This document shows positions 26,483 through 34,724 of a DNA stretch of 64,000 nucleotides, one piece after another. A model generated the notes under the pieces. The model did no database searches. It was given only the letters and a program-made list of their open reading frames with translations, and was not told the DNA's origin. The first letter of the stretch is position 1, and the number at the start of each line of letters is the position of its first letter. Origin of the DNA: Pontibacterium granulatum (GTDB lineage Bacteria > Pseudomonadota > Gammaproteobacteria > Pseudomonadales > Balneatricaceae). The stretch is taken from the NCBI RefSeq assembly GCF_029961155.1, contig NZ_JASBRH010000018.1:1-64000 (forward strand), read 5' to 3'. The translations under genes and the position numbers were made by a program.

Positions 26483-26830
26483 TTATACCGAAGCCGTAGC
26501 GACGATCTCGATCAGCATACCAGGCACAGCCAGGCGAGTTTCTAGCGTGGCACGGGTAGGTTTCGGATGGCCTTCAAACCACGCTTTCCAGACTTTATTC
26601 ATAGTATCGAAACCGCGGATGTCGTTCATGTATACGGTGGTGGTCAGCATCTTTTCCGGGCTGGAACCCACGGCAAGAAGCTGCTTCTTAACGTTTTCCA
26701 ATGCTTGCAACGTTTGTTCTTCCAGTGTTGAACTGTAGTCGTTGGCTACTTGGCCACTGGTGGTAACTACGCCGTTGTAGACGACGGCCTGGCTCATGTA
26801 ATCGTTGCTTTCGGAACGGATGATAGGCAT
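26483..26830 (-). CDS. RidA-family enamine/imine deaminase
   Basis: A 115-residue RidA/YjgF/YER057c protein. Conserved elements include VVTSGQVAND, the TTVYMND segment and PTRATLETRLAVPGMLIEI, with the substrate-binding Arg and the downstream Glu. RidA proteins hydrolyse reactive 2-aminoacrylate-type enamines/imines to keto acids and ammonia. The ATG at 26830 is used because AAAGGAAG lies 6-7 bases upstream. As the last gene of the island it probably clears imines made by the FAD amine oxidase at 31190 or the enolase-superfamily enzyme. Confidence 0.88.
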   Translation of the reverse strand: MPIIRSESNDYMSQAVVYNGVVTTSGQVANDYSSTLEEQTLQALENVKKQLLAVGSSPEKMLTTTVYMNDIRGFDTMNKVWKAWFEGHPKPTRATLETRLAVPGMLIEIVATASV

Positions 26831-26924
26831 GGAACTTCCTTTAGTGTTTTTGACCCGGGCCTTAATCAAGGCCCGGTGTGTTGGGTTACTTAAATGTCAA
26901 ATGTAAGCGGCTTATTTAAGTGAC

Positions 26925-28106
26925 TTAGTTAAGCGGCAGGCGGTTAAATTTTCCGGGTGCTGCCGGGTTGTAGAAATGGTCCAGTGGGCCGTTTTCAACA
27001 AAGTGGCGGTGCCAGTAGGCCAACGCTTCCCGATCCAGGGTGACACCGAGGCCCGGGCCTTCCGGCACCAGCACCACGTTGTTTTTTTGCTTGAACGGAC
27101 CGCCTTCGATCACGTCGCAGATCTGCCAGCGGAACAAGGACTGGCTCGGCTCATGAATCCAAGGCATGGCAGCGGTCATATGCAAGTACGCTGCGGTACA
27201 GATGCCCGCATCGCCGCTGTAACACCAGAAACCCACGCCCATCGCTTCACAAGCACCGATAAAGCGAATTGCGTGGCTGATACCGCCCAGAACTGCGAAG
27301 TTTGTCACGACGTTGTCGGGTGCACCCAGTGCTACGGCACGTCGGATATCAGGTACATGGGTAGAGAATGGAATGGTGCTGTGCTGACGCAGTTGGGCCA
27401 TTTCTTCGAAGGTTGCTACCGGATCTTCGTAGTTGCGGATGTTGTACTCTTCGATTGCACCCAGCACATAACGCGCTGTGGAAAGTGACCACTGCATGTT
27501 GGAATCCAGGCGGATCATGGCATCTTCACCCAGGGTTTCACGCAGCTTTTTCACTGTCGCAATCTCTTTTTGAGGATCGCCCAGGATCAGCTTGCCTTCA
27601 AAATAGGTGGAACCGTGTTCCTCCTTCATGCGCAGACAGTAATCGGCCACCGCCTCAGGGCTCATTTCGCCGCCTTTACCGTTTACTTCAGGACGGAACG
27701 CAAAGTACTCGGTAAATGGAATCTCTTTTCGGACAGCACCGCCCAGCAACTTGTACAGCGGCTGGTCCCAGTGTTTACCGCGAATATCCCAAAGCGCGAT
27801 CTCAATGGCGCCAAAGGCTTTTACCACCGAGGAATCATCGGTGTTTTGCACAATCTGCCACGGTGGAACGCATACCGCTTCGCAGGCTGCAATATCCAGT
27901 GGATCCAGACCGATCAGTCGTTGGCCCATTGCCTCGATAGCGTGCACTACATCGACGGATGGAGCTTCACCCAAGCCGATGATGCCCTCATCAGTTTCCA
28001 CCTCAATGATGGTTTTGGAGGTGCCAGGGTAGTAACCACCAGTCCACCAGAAGGGTGCTTCCAGTGGAATGTTAATTGGGGTTGCTTTGATTGCAGTAAT
28101 TTTCAT
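26925..28106 (-). CDS. Enolase-superfamily (mandelate racemase/MLE-like) enzyme, substrate unknown
   Basis: A 393-residue enolase-superfamily protein with a normal capping domain and (beta/alpha)7 barrel. Metal ligands are visible as RLDSNMQW (Asp), YEDPV (Glu) and a following STHVPD strand. The second-strand base motif reads YFEGKLILG. The His/Asp dyad of glucarate dehydratases is not evident: the expected His region reads WCYSGD. Some relatives (HpbD) epimerise proline betaine, but the second catalytic Lys of HpbD is not obvious either. It lies between the TRAP permease and ridA in the same operon, so it acts on the imported substrate or a product of it. Confidence 0.75.
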   Translation of the reverse strand: MKITAIKATPINIPLEAPFWWTGGYYPGTSKTIIEVETDEGIIGLGEAPSVDVVHAIEAMGQRLIGLDPLDIAACEAVCVPPWQIVQNTDDSSVVKAFGAIEIALWDIRGKHWDQPLYKLLGGAVRKEIPFTEYFAFRPEVNGKGGEMSPEAVADYCLRMKEEHGSTYFEGKLILGDPQKEIATVKKLRETLGEDAMIRLDSNMQWSLSTARYVLGAIEEYNIRNYEDPVATFEEMAQLRQHSTIPFSTHVPDIRRAVALGAPDNVVTNFAVLGGISHAIRFIGACEAMGVGFWCYSGDAGICTAAYLHMTAAMPWIHEPSQSLFRWQICDVIEGGPFKQKNNVVLVPEGPGLGVTLDREALAYWHRHFVENGPLDHFYNPAAPGKFNRLPLN

Positions 28107-28130
28107 AACTCACTCCTAAAGCCAGGCGGA

Positions 28131-29429
28131 TCAGATAAAGCCCAGCCAGCGTGGAATAAACAGGGATAGTTCCGGTACAAATGTGGTGATCATCATCACG
28201 GGCATTCCCACGACCGCGATAAACATCAGCGCAGGCATTACCGCGTTATGGATAGATACGCGGCCTATTCGGCAGGCCATATAGAGGATCGGGGCGACGG
28301 GTGGGCTGTTGGCACCGATCACCACCGAGCACGCGACGATGGAGGCGTAATGCACCGGATGCACGCCAGCATCTACCATCAGTGGCATAAACAGCGGGGC
28401 AATAATGACAGTGACCGAAACGTCATCCATAAGCGCGCCAACGATGATCAGGAAGATGTTGATGGTAATAAGCACGGCTAATGGATCGCTGACAATCGCA
28501 CCCACCGCTTCAGTCAGATCCTGCGGAATACGTTCGGTGGCCAGAATACGGCTGATCATGAACGAGAACAGCAGAATCAGAATGATCGAGCCGGTGGTTT
28601 CTGCCGCACCGATCAATCCGCTCACCAGACGGGAAGGCGTCAGATCGCGGTAGATGAAGAATCCGATCAATACTGCGGCAAATACCGCCACGGCGGCCGC
28701 TTCAGTAGGTGTGAATATGCCGCCATAGATACCGCCAAGAATGATCAGTGGTAGGCTCAGAGCCGGAAACGCTTTTATAGCGGCTTTGGGCTTGCTGATC
28801 TTGTTGTAGATATCGTCGTTAGCCTGGTTAATGACCTCCTTGAATAAACCACCTGCGCAGAAGCGATTGGTCAGGATCAAGCCAATAATCAGTAACAGTG
28901 CTGGCCCGATGGTGGCGGCAAAGCAGGCTGCGACTGACTGACGAGTCACGACCGCAAACAGAATCATGGTGATCGATGGCGGAATCAGGATGCCCAGCAG
29001 GGATGAGATCCCGAGCATTGCAGCGGAGTATCCGCGCGGATAACCCCGTTCTTCCAGCGGTTTGATCATGATGGTGCCGATGGAAGCAACCGCGGCGGTT
29101 GCAGTACCCGCGATGGCTCCAAAGATACCGGAGGCCAGTACCATCGACGCACCCATGCCTCCACGACGGCGACCTACCAGCACTTCAATGAATTCCACCA
29201 AGCGCTTGGCTATACCACCGCTCTGCATCAGGTAGCCGGTGATTACGAACAGCGGCAGGGCGATCAGGATGACCGAGTTAAGGGAGCGGAAGCCCTGTAG
29301 CATCAAAGTGTTCAGGTTGGCATCGTAGGCTATTGAGAGAAAAGCCAGCACTCCGGCAAAGGACCAGGCGACGGGCATTCCAACCGCCATTAGCACGATC
29401 AGAATAGCGACGGCAGTGAGAGCAATCAT
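28131..29429 (-). CDS. dctM: TRAP transporter large membrane subunit
   Basis: A 432-residue, roughly 12-helix DctM protein (SFAGVLAFLSIAYDANLNTL, GIFGAIAGTATAAVASIGTI, the conserved LLGILIPPSITMI segment). It forms the Na+-driven permease with DctQ. Its ATG overlaps the dctQ stop (ATGA), so they are translationally coupled. The partner dctP is at 30112. It belongs to the osmolyte-catabolism island. Confidence 0.9.
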   Translation of the reverse strand: MIALTAVAILIVLMAVGMPVAWSFAGVLAFLSIAYDANLNTLMLQGFRSLNSVILIALPLFVITGYLMQSGGIAKRLVEFIEVLVGRRRGGMGASMVLASGIFGAIAGTATAAVASIGTIMIKPLEERGYPRGYSAAMLGISSLLGILIPPSITMILFAVVTRQSVAACFAATIGPALLLIIGLILTNRFCAGGLFKEVINQANDDIYNKISKPKAAIKAFPALSLPLIILGGIYGGIFTPTEAAAVAVFAAVLIGFFIYRDLTPSRLVSGLIGAAETTGSIILILLFSFMISRILATERIPQDLTEAVGAIVSDPLAVLITINIFLIIVGALMDDVSVTVIIAPLFMPLMVDAGVHPVHYASIVACSVVIGANSPPVAPILYMACRIGRVSIHNAVMPALMFIAVVGMPVMMITTFVPELSLFIPRWLGFI

Positions 29430-29929
29430 GAATCTTTACCTGATTTGAGTTGAGATATACTGCGCAGGGTGTCGCGAACTGCGTAGGCAAAGCAGGTGAC
29501 GGACGCTAGCATGATTGAGGCTTGTGGCAGCCAGAGTGGGATTGATAGCCCCGGTGTGGTTTGTGGGCGTTTCATGCCCCAGGCCAGCATCTTCCAGGAC
29601 CAGACCATAAAGAATATGCAGATCACAGCTGTACCCAAGCCGATGAGCATCTGGTGGATTGCACGGGCACGGTCGGACTGGAGTTGCTGGTAAAGGAAGT
29701 CGACGACAAGGTGTTCGTTCTGATGACTGGCGATCATGGCGCCGGACATGTAAAGCCACATACCCGCAATAATCACGAGTTCCATCACACCAACGACCGA
29801 CCAGCCGAGAATGTAACGGGCCACAACCAGAAACAGCATCAATACAACCACGGCGATACTGCTGACAACCGCCAGTGCTTTGAGTGCACGGTTGCTGAAA
29901 TGGTCAAGATTAGAAAAGAAACGCAACAT
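29426..29929 (-). CDS. dctQ: TRAP transporter small membrane subunit
   Basis: A 167-residue, four-helix DctQ protein. The start at 29929 (MLRFFSNLDH) is chosen because GGA lies 10 bases upstream and because it matches the start of the paralogue at 63649 (MMVRFFTALDKK). It overlaps dctM by four bases. It bridges the binding protein and the large permease subunit. Confidence 0.88.
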   Translation of the reverse strand: MLRFFSNLDHFSNRALKALAVVSSIAVVVLMLFLVVARYILGWSVVGVMELVIIAGMWLYMSGAMIASHQNEHLVVDFLYQQLQSDRARAIHQMLIGLGTAVICIFFMVWSWKMLAWGMKRPQTTPGLSIPLWLPQASIMLASVTCFAYAVRDTLRSISQLKSGKDS

Positions 29930-30021
29930 AACTGAGCATTCCAATTGAGCCTATCGTCATAGACCTGGCCGGTAAGCGGGCAGGTTCTACAACGAGAGGG
30001 AAGTTAACTGCATAGAAAAAT

Positions 30022-30084
30022 GGAGGGCGTACGAGAGCCATCGAAGCCCTCCTAAGAACGCTGTTGCTATGGCTGAGCAACAGC
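30022..30084 (-). other. Paired intercistronic hairpins between dctP and dctQ
   Basis: CGCTGTTGCT/AGCAACAGCG (30059-30084) and GGAGGGC/GCCCTCC (30022-30052) lie in tandem after the dctP stop. On the minus strand the second is followed by ATTTTTC. Partial termination here would give excess binding protein over permease, as is common in TRAP operons. Confidence 0.6.
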
Positions 30085-30111
30085 GGATTCGCTTAAAAAC
30101 AGGAAAAGCGA

Positions 30112-31122
30112 TTAAAGAGGCTTGGCGTTTTTCTCGATGGTAGCCATGATCTTGGTGCCAAATTCATCAGCCATCAGAGGCCATACTTTTTCGCGAGCAG
30201 ATTTTGCCATCGCATTGAGTTGTTCTTCGGTCGGTTCGAAGTACTGTTTGCCCGCTGCCTTCCATTTGGAAACGTAGAGCTCATCGGTCGCTTTGGCGGC
30301 TTTGAACTGGTCATTCATGATCACAGTTGCTGCGTCTGAGATGATCTTCTGATGCTCTTCAGACAGGGATTCGTAGGAGTCGAGGTTCATGGTCAGGATC
30401 GCCGTCATGAACATATGCTTGGTACGTACGTAGTAGTCCAGGGCATCACGAAAGTACTCGTAATCCCAGAAGATTACGTTGCCCGCCTCGCCATCAACCA
30501 CACCGGTCTGCAGGGAGGTGTAGACTTCGCCCCAATCGATACCTGCAGTCTGGTAACCCAGTGCCTGTACAGTTTGAGGGAATGGGAATGCAGGCAGGGT
30601 GCGTACTTTCAGACCTTCTGAGTCTGCCATGTTGACAGAGTACTTGCCGCGGGTTGCAACACCGTTGAACCCTTCAGGCCAAGGACCGAAGAACTTTAGG
30701 CCTGCATCGGCGTAGATGCTACCCAGCATGTTGTTTACCCAACCGCCTGGGCTGTACGCTTTGACTGCTTCTTCCCAGGACAGAGTCATGTACGGTGCGT
30801 ACACTACACCCATACGCTTATCGTAGGAGGTCATTGGCCAGTTGAGCATGATGTCCAGATCACCCGCCATCAACAGGTCAAACATCTCCTGCTGGCCGCC
30901 CAGTTCGTTCTGGTAGAACACCTTTACGTCAATCTCGCCGTTAGAGTTCTTTTCGATCAGATCACCCCACTTGCGCAGTGCTTCACCGGCAGGGGAGTCT
31001 TTTGAGCCTGCTTCAGTCGCAAGTTTCAGGGTTTCAGCAGAAGCCAACTGGGATGCCAACAGGCTGGTGGCCAGTAGACCGGTTACCACCGGTTTCAGGA
31101 GTTTTTTTATAGTTAGTGCCAT
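30112..31122 (-). CDS. dctP: TRAP transporter substrate-binding protein of the catabolic island
   Basis: A 336-residue periplasmic protein with a signal peptide (VVTGLLATSLLASQLASA). The mature part starts ETLKLATEAGSKDSPAGEAL. Key text includes GGWVNNMLG, FNGVATRGKYS, a LKVRT segment with the ligand-binding Arg, and GVVDGEAGNVI. It is strikingly similar (by eye well over half identical) to the DctP at 62575, which implies related substrates. Its operon with a FAD amine oxidase and a BetI-like regulator suggests an amino-acid-like or betaine-like ligand. Confidence 0.9.
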   Translation of the reverse strand: MALTIKKLLKPVVTGLLATSLLASQLASAETLKLATEAGSKDSPAGEALRKWGDLIEKNSNGEIDVKVFYQNELGGQQEMFDLLMAGDLDIMLNWPMTSYDKRMGVVYAPYMTLSWEEAVKAYSPGGWVNNMLGSIYADAGLKFFGPWPEGFNGVATRGKYSVNMADSEGLKVRTLPAFPFPQTVQALGYQTAGIDWGEVYTSLQTGVVDGEAGNVIFWDYEYFRDALDYYVRTKHMFMTAILTMNLDSYESLSEEHQKIISDAATVIMNDQFKAAKATDELYVSKWKAAGKQYFEPTEEQLNAMAKSAREKVWPLMADEFGTKIMATIEKNAKPL

Positions 31123-31189
31123 CAGTGAGTCCTCGATTATTGTTGTCGTTAATGTTTAAGACGTCTTTCGTTGTAACGGGCGGGGAGGT

Positions 31190-32506
31190 TTACACCTCGC
31201 CTTTTGCCAATCGCTCTTCAAATGAGAGGCGGATACGTGCGCCAACACTGCGCAGTGGGTCGGGTGGAACCCAGCTTGGGTTGGAATTACTCAGGATGAA
31301 TTCCAGCTCGGCACTTTTAACGCCTGAGATGTATTCGGCCATGTAGTTACCCAGGTAGGTGCCTTTGGCGACGCCTACGCCGTTCATCGCAGCCACCACG
31401 TAAACACCTGGCGCATGTTGCTTGAATACGGATTCGTGGTTCATGGTCATGCAGAGCATTCCGCCCCAGCTGAACTCGAACGGTACGTCCTTCAGCTGCG
31501 GGAAGCGGGCCAGGTAGGAACGGCGGTGTTTTTCGCGCGCCTTGCCGATCAGTGCTTCTGTGCTGGACAGTTCCGGCAGGAAATCCAGGGTGTTGCGGAT
31601 AAACAGGCGGTTGTCCGACGTCAGACGCACGGTGGTGCCCGCAGGGTGCGCGGAGGTCAGGCCCCACGGCTCAACACCGTCGAACTGAGCCATTTCGCTG
31701 CTGGTGAGCGGACGAGTCATGCTGGCGTAGGTGAATACAGGCGCCAGTTTGTTACGGCAACCACCGAACTCTTCTGTAAACGCGTTGGTGGCCAGTACCA
31801 ATGTGTCTGCTGTAAGTTTCGCTTTATCGGTCTGGAGGGTTTTGCTCTCCAGATCGACGGAACGGATAGGCGTGTTTTCCAGCAGGGTGACATTTTTCGG
31901 TAGGGCGCTGGCAACGGTAATTGCCAGTGCAGCCGGGTTCATCAGAATATTGCCTGGGGTGTATACGGCACGTTTGTAGTACGGGGTGCCCAGCTTTTTA
32001 GCCAGGTCACTACCCTCTAAAACTGCGTACTTTTCGCCCATCGCATCCAGCGTGGTGGTGAACGCCGTCAGGTTGCTGAAGTGTTTCTCTTCATGGGCTG
32101 CAAGGTATTTGCCAGCTGCGTGCCAGCGTACATTCATGCCTTGTTGCTCCTGAATACGTTTCAGGCGCTCGATGGCGAAGCAGTTCAGATCACGGATCTT
32201 GGCATCGTGTTCCGGATTTGGCTCATCCGCATCCAGGTTGTGGGGCAGGTCAATGATAAAACCAGCGTTTCGGCCAGCAGTACCCTGTCCAATCTCAAGG
32301 GCGTCGACCAGTGCGATCTTTGCATCGGGTTGAAGTTCTGCGAGACGTCCGGCCGTCGCCAGACCGGAGAAACCACTGCCTGCCACGATGACGTCAAAGT
32401 GTTCGTCTTTTTCGGCGTTCTGAACCGGCATCGGACGTTGGAAAGGGACGGTTTCATACCAGCCTAACTGACCATCGATGGCAGGTATTCTTTTTATATT
32501 TCGCAT
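31190..32506 (-). CDS. DadA/OrdL-type FAD amine oxidoreductase
   Basis: A 438-residue flavoprotein of the DAO superfamily. The FAD-binding motif DVIVAGSGFSGLATAGRLAEL begins near residue 38. The FAD arm GQGTAGRNAGFI follows, and the C-terminal SWGGMLCMTMNHESVF/MNGVGVAKGTYLG carries the second FAD contact. Relatives oxidise D-amino acids, sarcosine or N-methylated amines to imines. The adjacent TRAP transporter would supply the substrate and RidA would remove the imine. About 180 bp of regulatory DNA precedes it, including a CATTCC-N5-GGAATG palindrome. Confidence 0.82.
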   Translation of the reverse strand: MRNIKRIPAIDGQLGWYETVPFQRPMPVQNAEKDEHFDVIVAGSGFSGLATAGRLAELQPDAKIALVDALEIGQGTAGRNAGFIIDLPHNLDADEPNPEHDAKIRDLNCFAIERLKRIQEQQGMNVRWHAAGKYLAAHEEKHFSNLTAFTTTLDAMGEKYAVLEGSDLAKKLGTPYYKRAVYTPGNILMNPAALAITVASALPKNVTLLENTPIRSVDLESKTLQTDKAKLTADTLVLATNAFTEEFGGCRNKLAPVFTYASMTRPLTSSEMAQFDGVEPWGLTSAHPAGTTVRLTSDNRLFIRNTLDFLPELSSTEALIGKAREKHRRSYLARFPQLKDVPFEFSWGGMLCMTMNHESVFKQHAPGVYVVAAMNGVGVAKGTYLGNYMAEYISGVKSAELEFILSNSNPSWVPPDPLRSVGARIRLSFEERLAKGEV

Positions 32507-32583
32507 TTGATAGCTCCGTACAATCGGTCGTCAAATGCTATTTAGTGCCCGGTTTTCTCACAAACGAATATGCGGCATCTCGA

Positions 32584-32600
32584 CATTCCTTGGTGGAATG
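32584..32600. promoter_or_regulatory. Palindromic operator candidate upstream of the FAD oxidase operon
   Basis: CATTCC-TTGGT-GGAATG is a perfect 6-bp inverted repeat 78 bp upstream of the FAD oxidase start. A further GGAATGG half site follows at 32608. It is a plausible binding site for the TetR/BetI-like protein encoded just upstream. Confidence 0.5.
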
Positions 32601-32686
32601 ATGAAAAGGAATGGCAATAGAAATAATGGGTTATATGAGATTGTTTACGTGCGTTAAATGCCTGTGCGGGAGGGGCTGAAGTTAGG

Positions 32687-33301
32687 TTAACGGGGCAACC
32701 AGATCTGGCCAGTAAAACTCTCAATATTACTGTTGATCATACCCATCGCTTCCTTAACGCTGATGGTGCCCAGGATACTCTGCTCTACCCAGAGGCCGTG
32801 GATCAGCGCACAGGTTTGAGTAGCGTACACACGGGCGAGGTCGCGACGATTACCTGCTGCAACGAAGTCATACATCAGGTTGCTGACCAGTCGGCGGGAG
32901 AAGATTGTACAGAGGCGTTTCACACGCACGTCGTATACCGAGTTACTCCACATCTGGGGCCATACGTTGGCGGCCCCTTTAGTGGTCAGCTCGGGAGTAA
33001 AGCAGAGTTCGGCGGTGTGCTTGAGGCGTTCGACCGGGTCTGGAGTTTCGGTACGCATCTCGGTCATCTGTTCGCGCGCAATGCGGATCAGGTGATCGTA
33101 GGTCTTGTATACCAGGTTGGCTTTGTTATAGAAGTGGTGGTGGACGATACCCACAGAGACGTCAGCGTGGTTGCTGACTTTTCGAATTGTGAGGTTTTCC
33201 AGGCCCAATTCGCCCACGATCTCCAGCGTAGATTCGAGTATTTTCAGCTGTAATCCATCGTAGCGATTTGGCATATTCGGGTCCGGCCTGTTTCCATTCA
33301 T
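32687..33301 (-). CDS. BetI-like TetR-family regulator
   Basis: A 204-residue TetR protein. The DNA-binding part (LKILESTLEIVGELGLENLTIRKVSNHADVSVGIVHHHFYNK) resembles BetI, the choline-responsive repressor. The start at 33301 is uncertain, as no good ribosome site is seen; 33274 is an alternative. It lies between the DddP-like gene and the FAD oxidase in the same orientation and probably controls the island. The effector may be a betaine or choline analogue. Confidence 0.8.
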   Translation of the reverse strand: MNGNRPDPNMPNRYDGLQLKILESTLEIVGELGLENLTIRKVSNHADVSVGIVHHHFYNKANLVYKTYDHLIRIAREQMTEMRTETPDPVERLKHTAELCFTPELTTKGAANVWPQMWSNSVYDVRVKRLCTIFSRRLVSNLMYDFVAAGNRRDLARVYATQTCALIHGLWVEQSILGTISVKEAMGMINSNIESFTGQIWLPR

Positions 33302-33414
33302 GATGTAACGTCTTCAATCATAAAGGGTAAGTGGCAATAGATGAATAGATTGTGGCTGTGCGGTCGCAAACGGGCCGATGCCTGATCCCGTCGCGACCGC
33401 GGTTTAGGTGTTGT

Positions 33415-34668
33415 TTACAACCACTCGGTTTCCCAGCGGAAGGTAGACAGGGGAGCGCAGCCATCTTTGGTGATCAGGACCTGCTCCTCTACTTTCACGC
33501 CTTCTTTGCCGCCTTCTTCGCCTATGTAGCTTTCCACGCAGACGGTCATGTTCTCGTGGAAGACACCGTCATAACCGGCGCTGGCCCAGTCGTTGCCCTG
33601 GTGGGCGACTGCCGGGTATTCGTCGGCCATACCGATGCCGTGAATTACGCAACAGTAACGGTTTTTGTGGAAGTGTTCAGGAATCGGCCAGGCCTTCTCG
33701 GTGAATTCCTTGAAAGTCATGCCTGGTTTTATCATATCCATGTTGTAGTGCACCTGTTCATACGCAGTGGCGTATAGGCGGCGTTGCTCGTCGGTCGGGC
33801 GAGCGTGTCCGACGGTCCAGGTGCGGGAGATATCGGCGCAGTAACCGTACGGGCCGATCATGTCAGTGTCAAAGCCCAGCATTTCGCCTTCTTGCATCAC
33901 CTTGTTGCTGCTCTCCTGCATCCATGGGTTGGTGCGCTCACCGGAGGCCAGCAGGCGGGTTTCGATCCACTCACCGCCGTTGCGAATGTTTTCATAGTGC
34001 AGATACGCCCAGAGTTCATTTTCGGTCATGCCGGCACGCTGTTCCTGATACATCCGTTCCATGGCGTGTTCGCACACGTTGATGGTCCAGCGCATTAACT
34101 CCAACTCGTCGTCAGATTTCAGTGCGCGAGCCATCTCCATCACCGGCTGGCCCTGATGCAGAGAGAACCCTTTCTGTTGCAGACAGAACACGCCTTCCGG
34201 TTCCATCTTGTCGACGGCGAGACGTTTGTTACCGCCACCGTGCTGGTGCATAAGGTCTGCGATTTCGCAGGCCCACTGCTCGGCCTTTTCTGATACACGA
34301 GGGCCGGCACCAAAGTATGCCCAGTTCACTGCCAGGCGGATCTCGTCGATGGTATCCAGATGTGAGGCCAGGTGTTCGCAGTTGTGGAACTCCCAAAGCA
34401 GCACCGGACCGTTGGCAAAGATCATGGCGTAACGGGACGCGTTATGTGCGGTCCAGATCTGCATGTTGGACGAGTCGGTTGCATAACGGATGTTGACTGG
34501 ATCGTAGAGCAGAATCGCGGCGTAATCATTTTCGCGTAGTTGCTGACGCACACGTTCCAGACGGTAGTGCTGAGTGCGGTGCAGGGTCTCGTCGCTCACC
34601 GGGTTTACCAGTGGTGCGTCGCGGGAAACGTCGTTGAGATAGGTTTTTTTATCTGTCAGTACATTCAT
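33415..34668 (-). CDS. dddP: M24-family DddP-like protein, candidate DMSP lyase
   Basis: A 417-residue metallopeptidase-fold (M24/creatinase) protein. DddP cleaves dimethylsulfoniopropionate to acrylate and dimethyl sulfide. From memory of the Roseovarius/Ruegeria DddP numbering, the metal ligands Asp295, Asp297, Asp307, His371, Glu406 and Glu421 correspond here to Asp267, Asp269, Asp279, His343, Glu379 and Glu394. The proposed base Asp377 is Asp349, Tyr366 is Tyr338 and Trp95 is Trp72 (NMQIWTAHN). Texts such as NIRYATDSSNMQ and GGEWIETRLLASG are near-identical. The ATG at 34668 has CGGA about 10 bases before it. The N-terminus is ~25 residues shorter than DddP. A BCCT gene lies upstream. An uncharacterised creatinase-like activity remains the alternative. 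Confidence 0.72.
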   Translation of the reverse strand: MNVLTDKKTYLNDVSRDAPLVNPVSDETLHRTQHYRLERVRQQLRENDYAAILLYDPVNIRYATDSSNMQIWTAHNASRYAMIFANGPVLLWEFHNCEHLASHLDTIDEIRLAVNWAYFGAGPRVSEKAEQWACEIADLMHQHGGGNKRLAVDKMEPEGVFCLQQKGFSLHQGQPVMEMARALKSDDELELMRWTINVCEHAMERMYQEQRAGMTENELWAYLHYENIRNGGEWIETRLLASGERTNPWMQESSNKVMQEGEMLGFDTDMIGPYGYCADISRTWTVGHARPTDEQRRLYATAYEQVHYNMDMIKPGMTFKEFTEKAWPIPEHFHKNRYCCVIHGIGMADEYPAVAHQGNDWASAGYDGVFHENMTVCVESYIGEEGGKEGVKVEEQVLITKDGCAPLSTFRWETEWL

Positions 34669-34681
34669 TGTTTTCATTCCG

Positions 34682-34716
34682 AAAAAAGGGCCGGTGAGGG
34701 GCGCGCCCCACCGGCC
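34682..34716 (-). terminator. Terminator between the BCCT and dddP-like genes
   Basis: On the minus strand GGCCGGTG...CACCGGCC encloses a GC-rich GGGGCGCGCCCC core and is followed by CTTTTTTC. It fills the short BCCT-dddP gap, so the downstream gene is reached by read-through or has its own promoter. Confidence 0.8.
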
Positions 34717-34724
34717 AAAGGCAC

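Noticed and set aside
26925-28106. Glucarate dehydratase annotation for the enolase-superfamily protein
   Set aside because: The His of the catalytic dyad is not present at the expected place and the genomic context is amine, not sugar acid, metabolism.
33415-34668. Ectoine hydrolase DoeA for the M24 protein
   Set aside because: Ectoine breakdown partners (doeB, eutBC) are absent and the detailed residue matches fit DddP better. I keep a creatinase-like alternative in the call.
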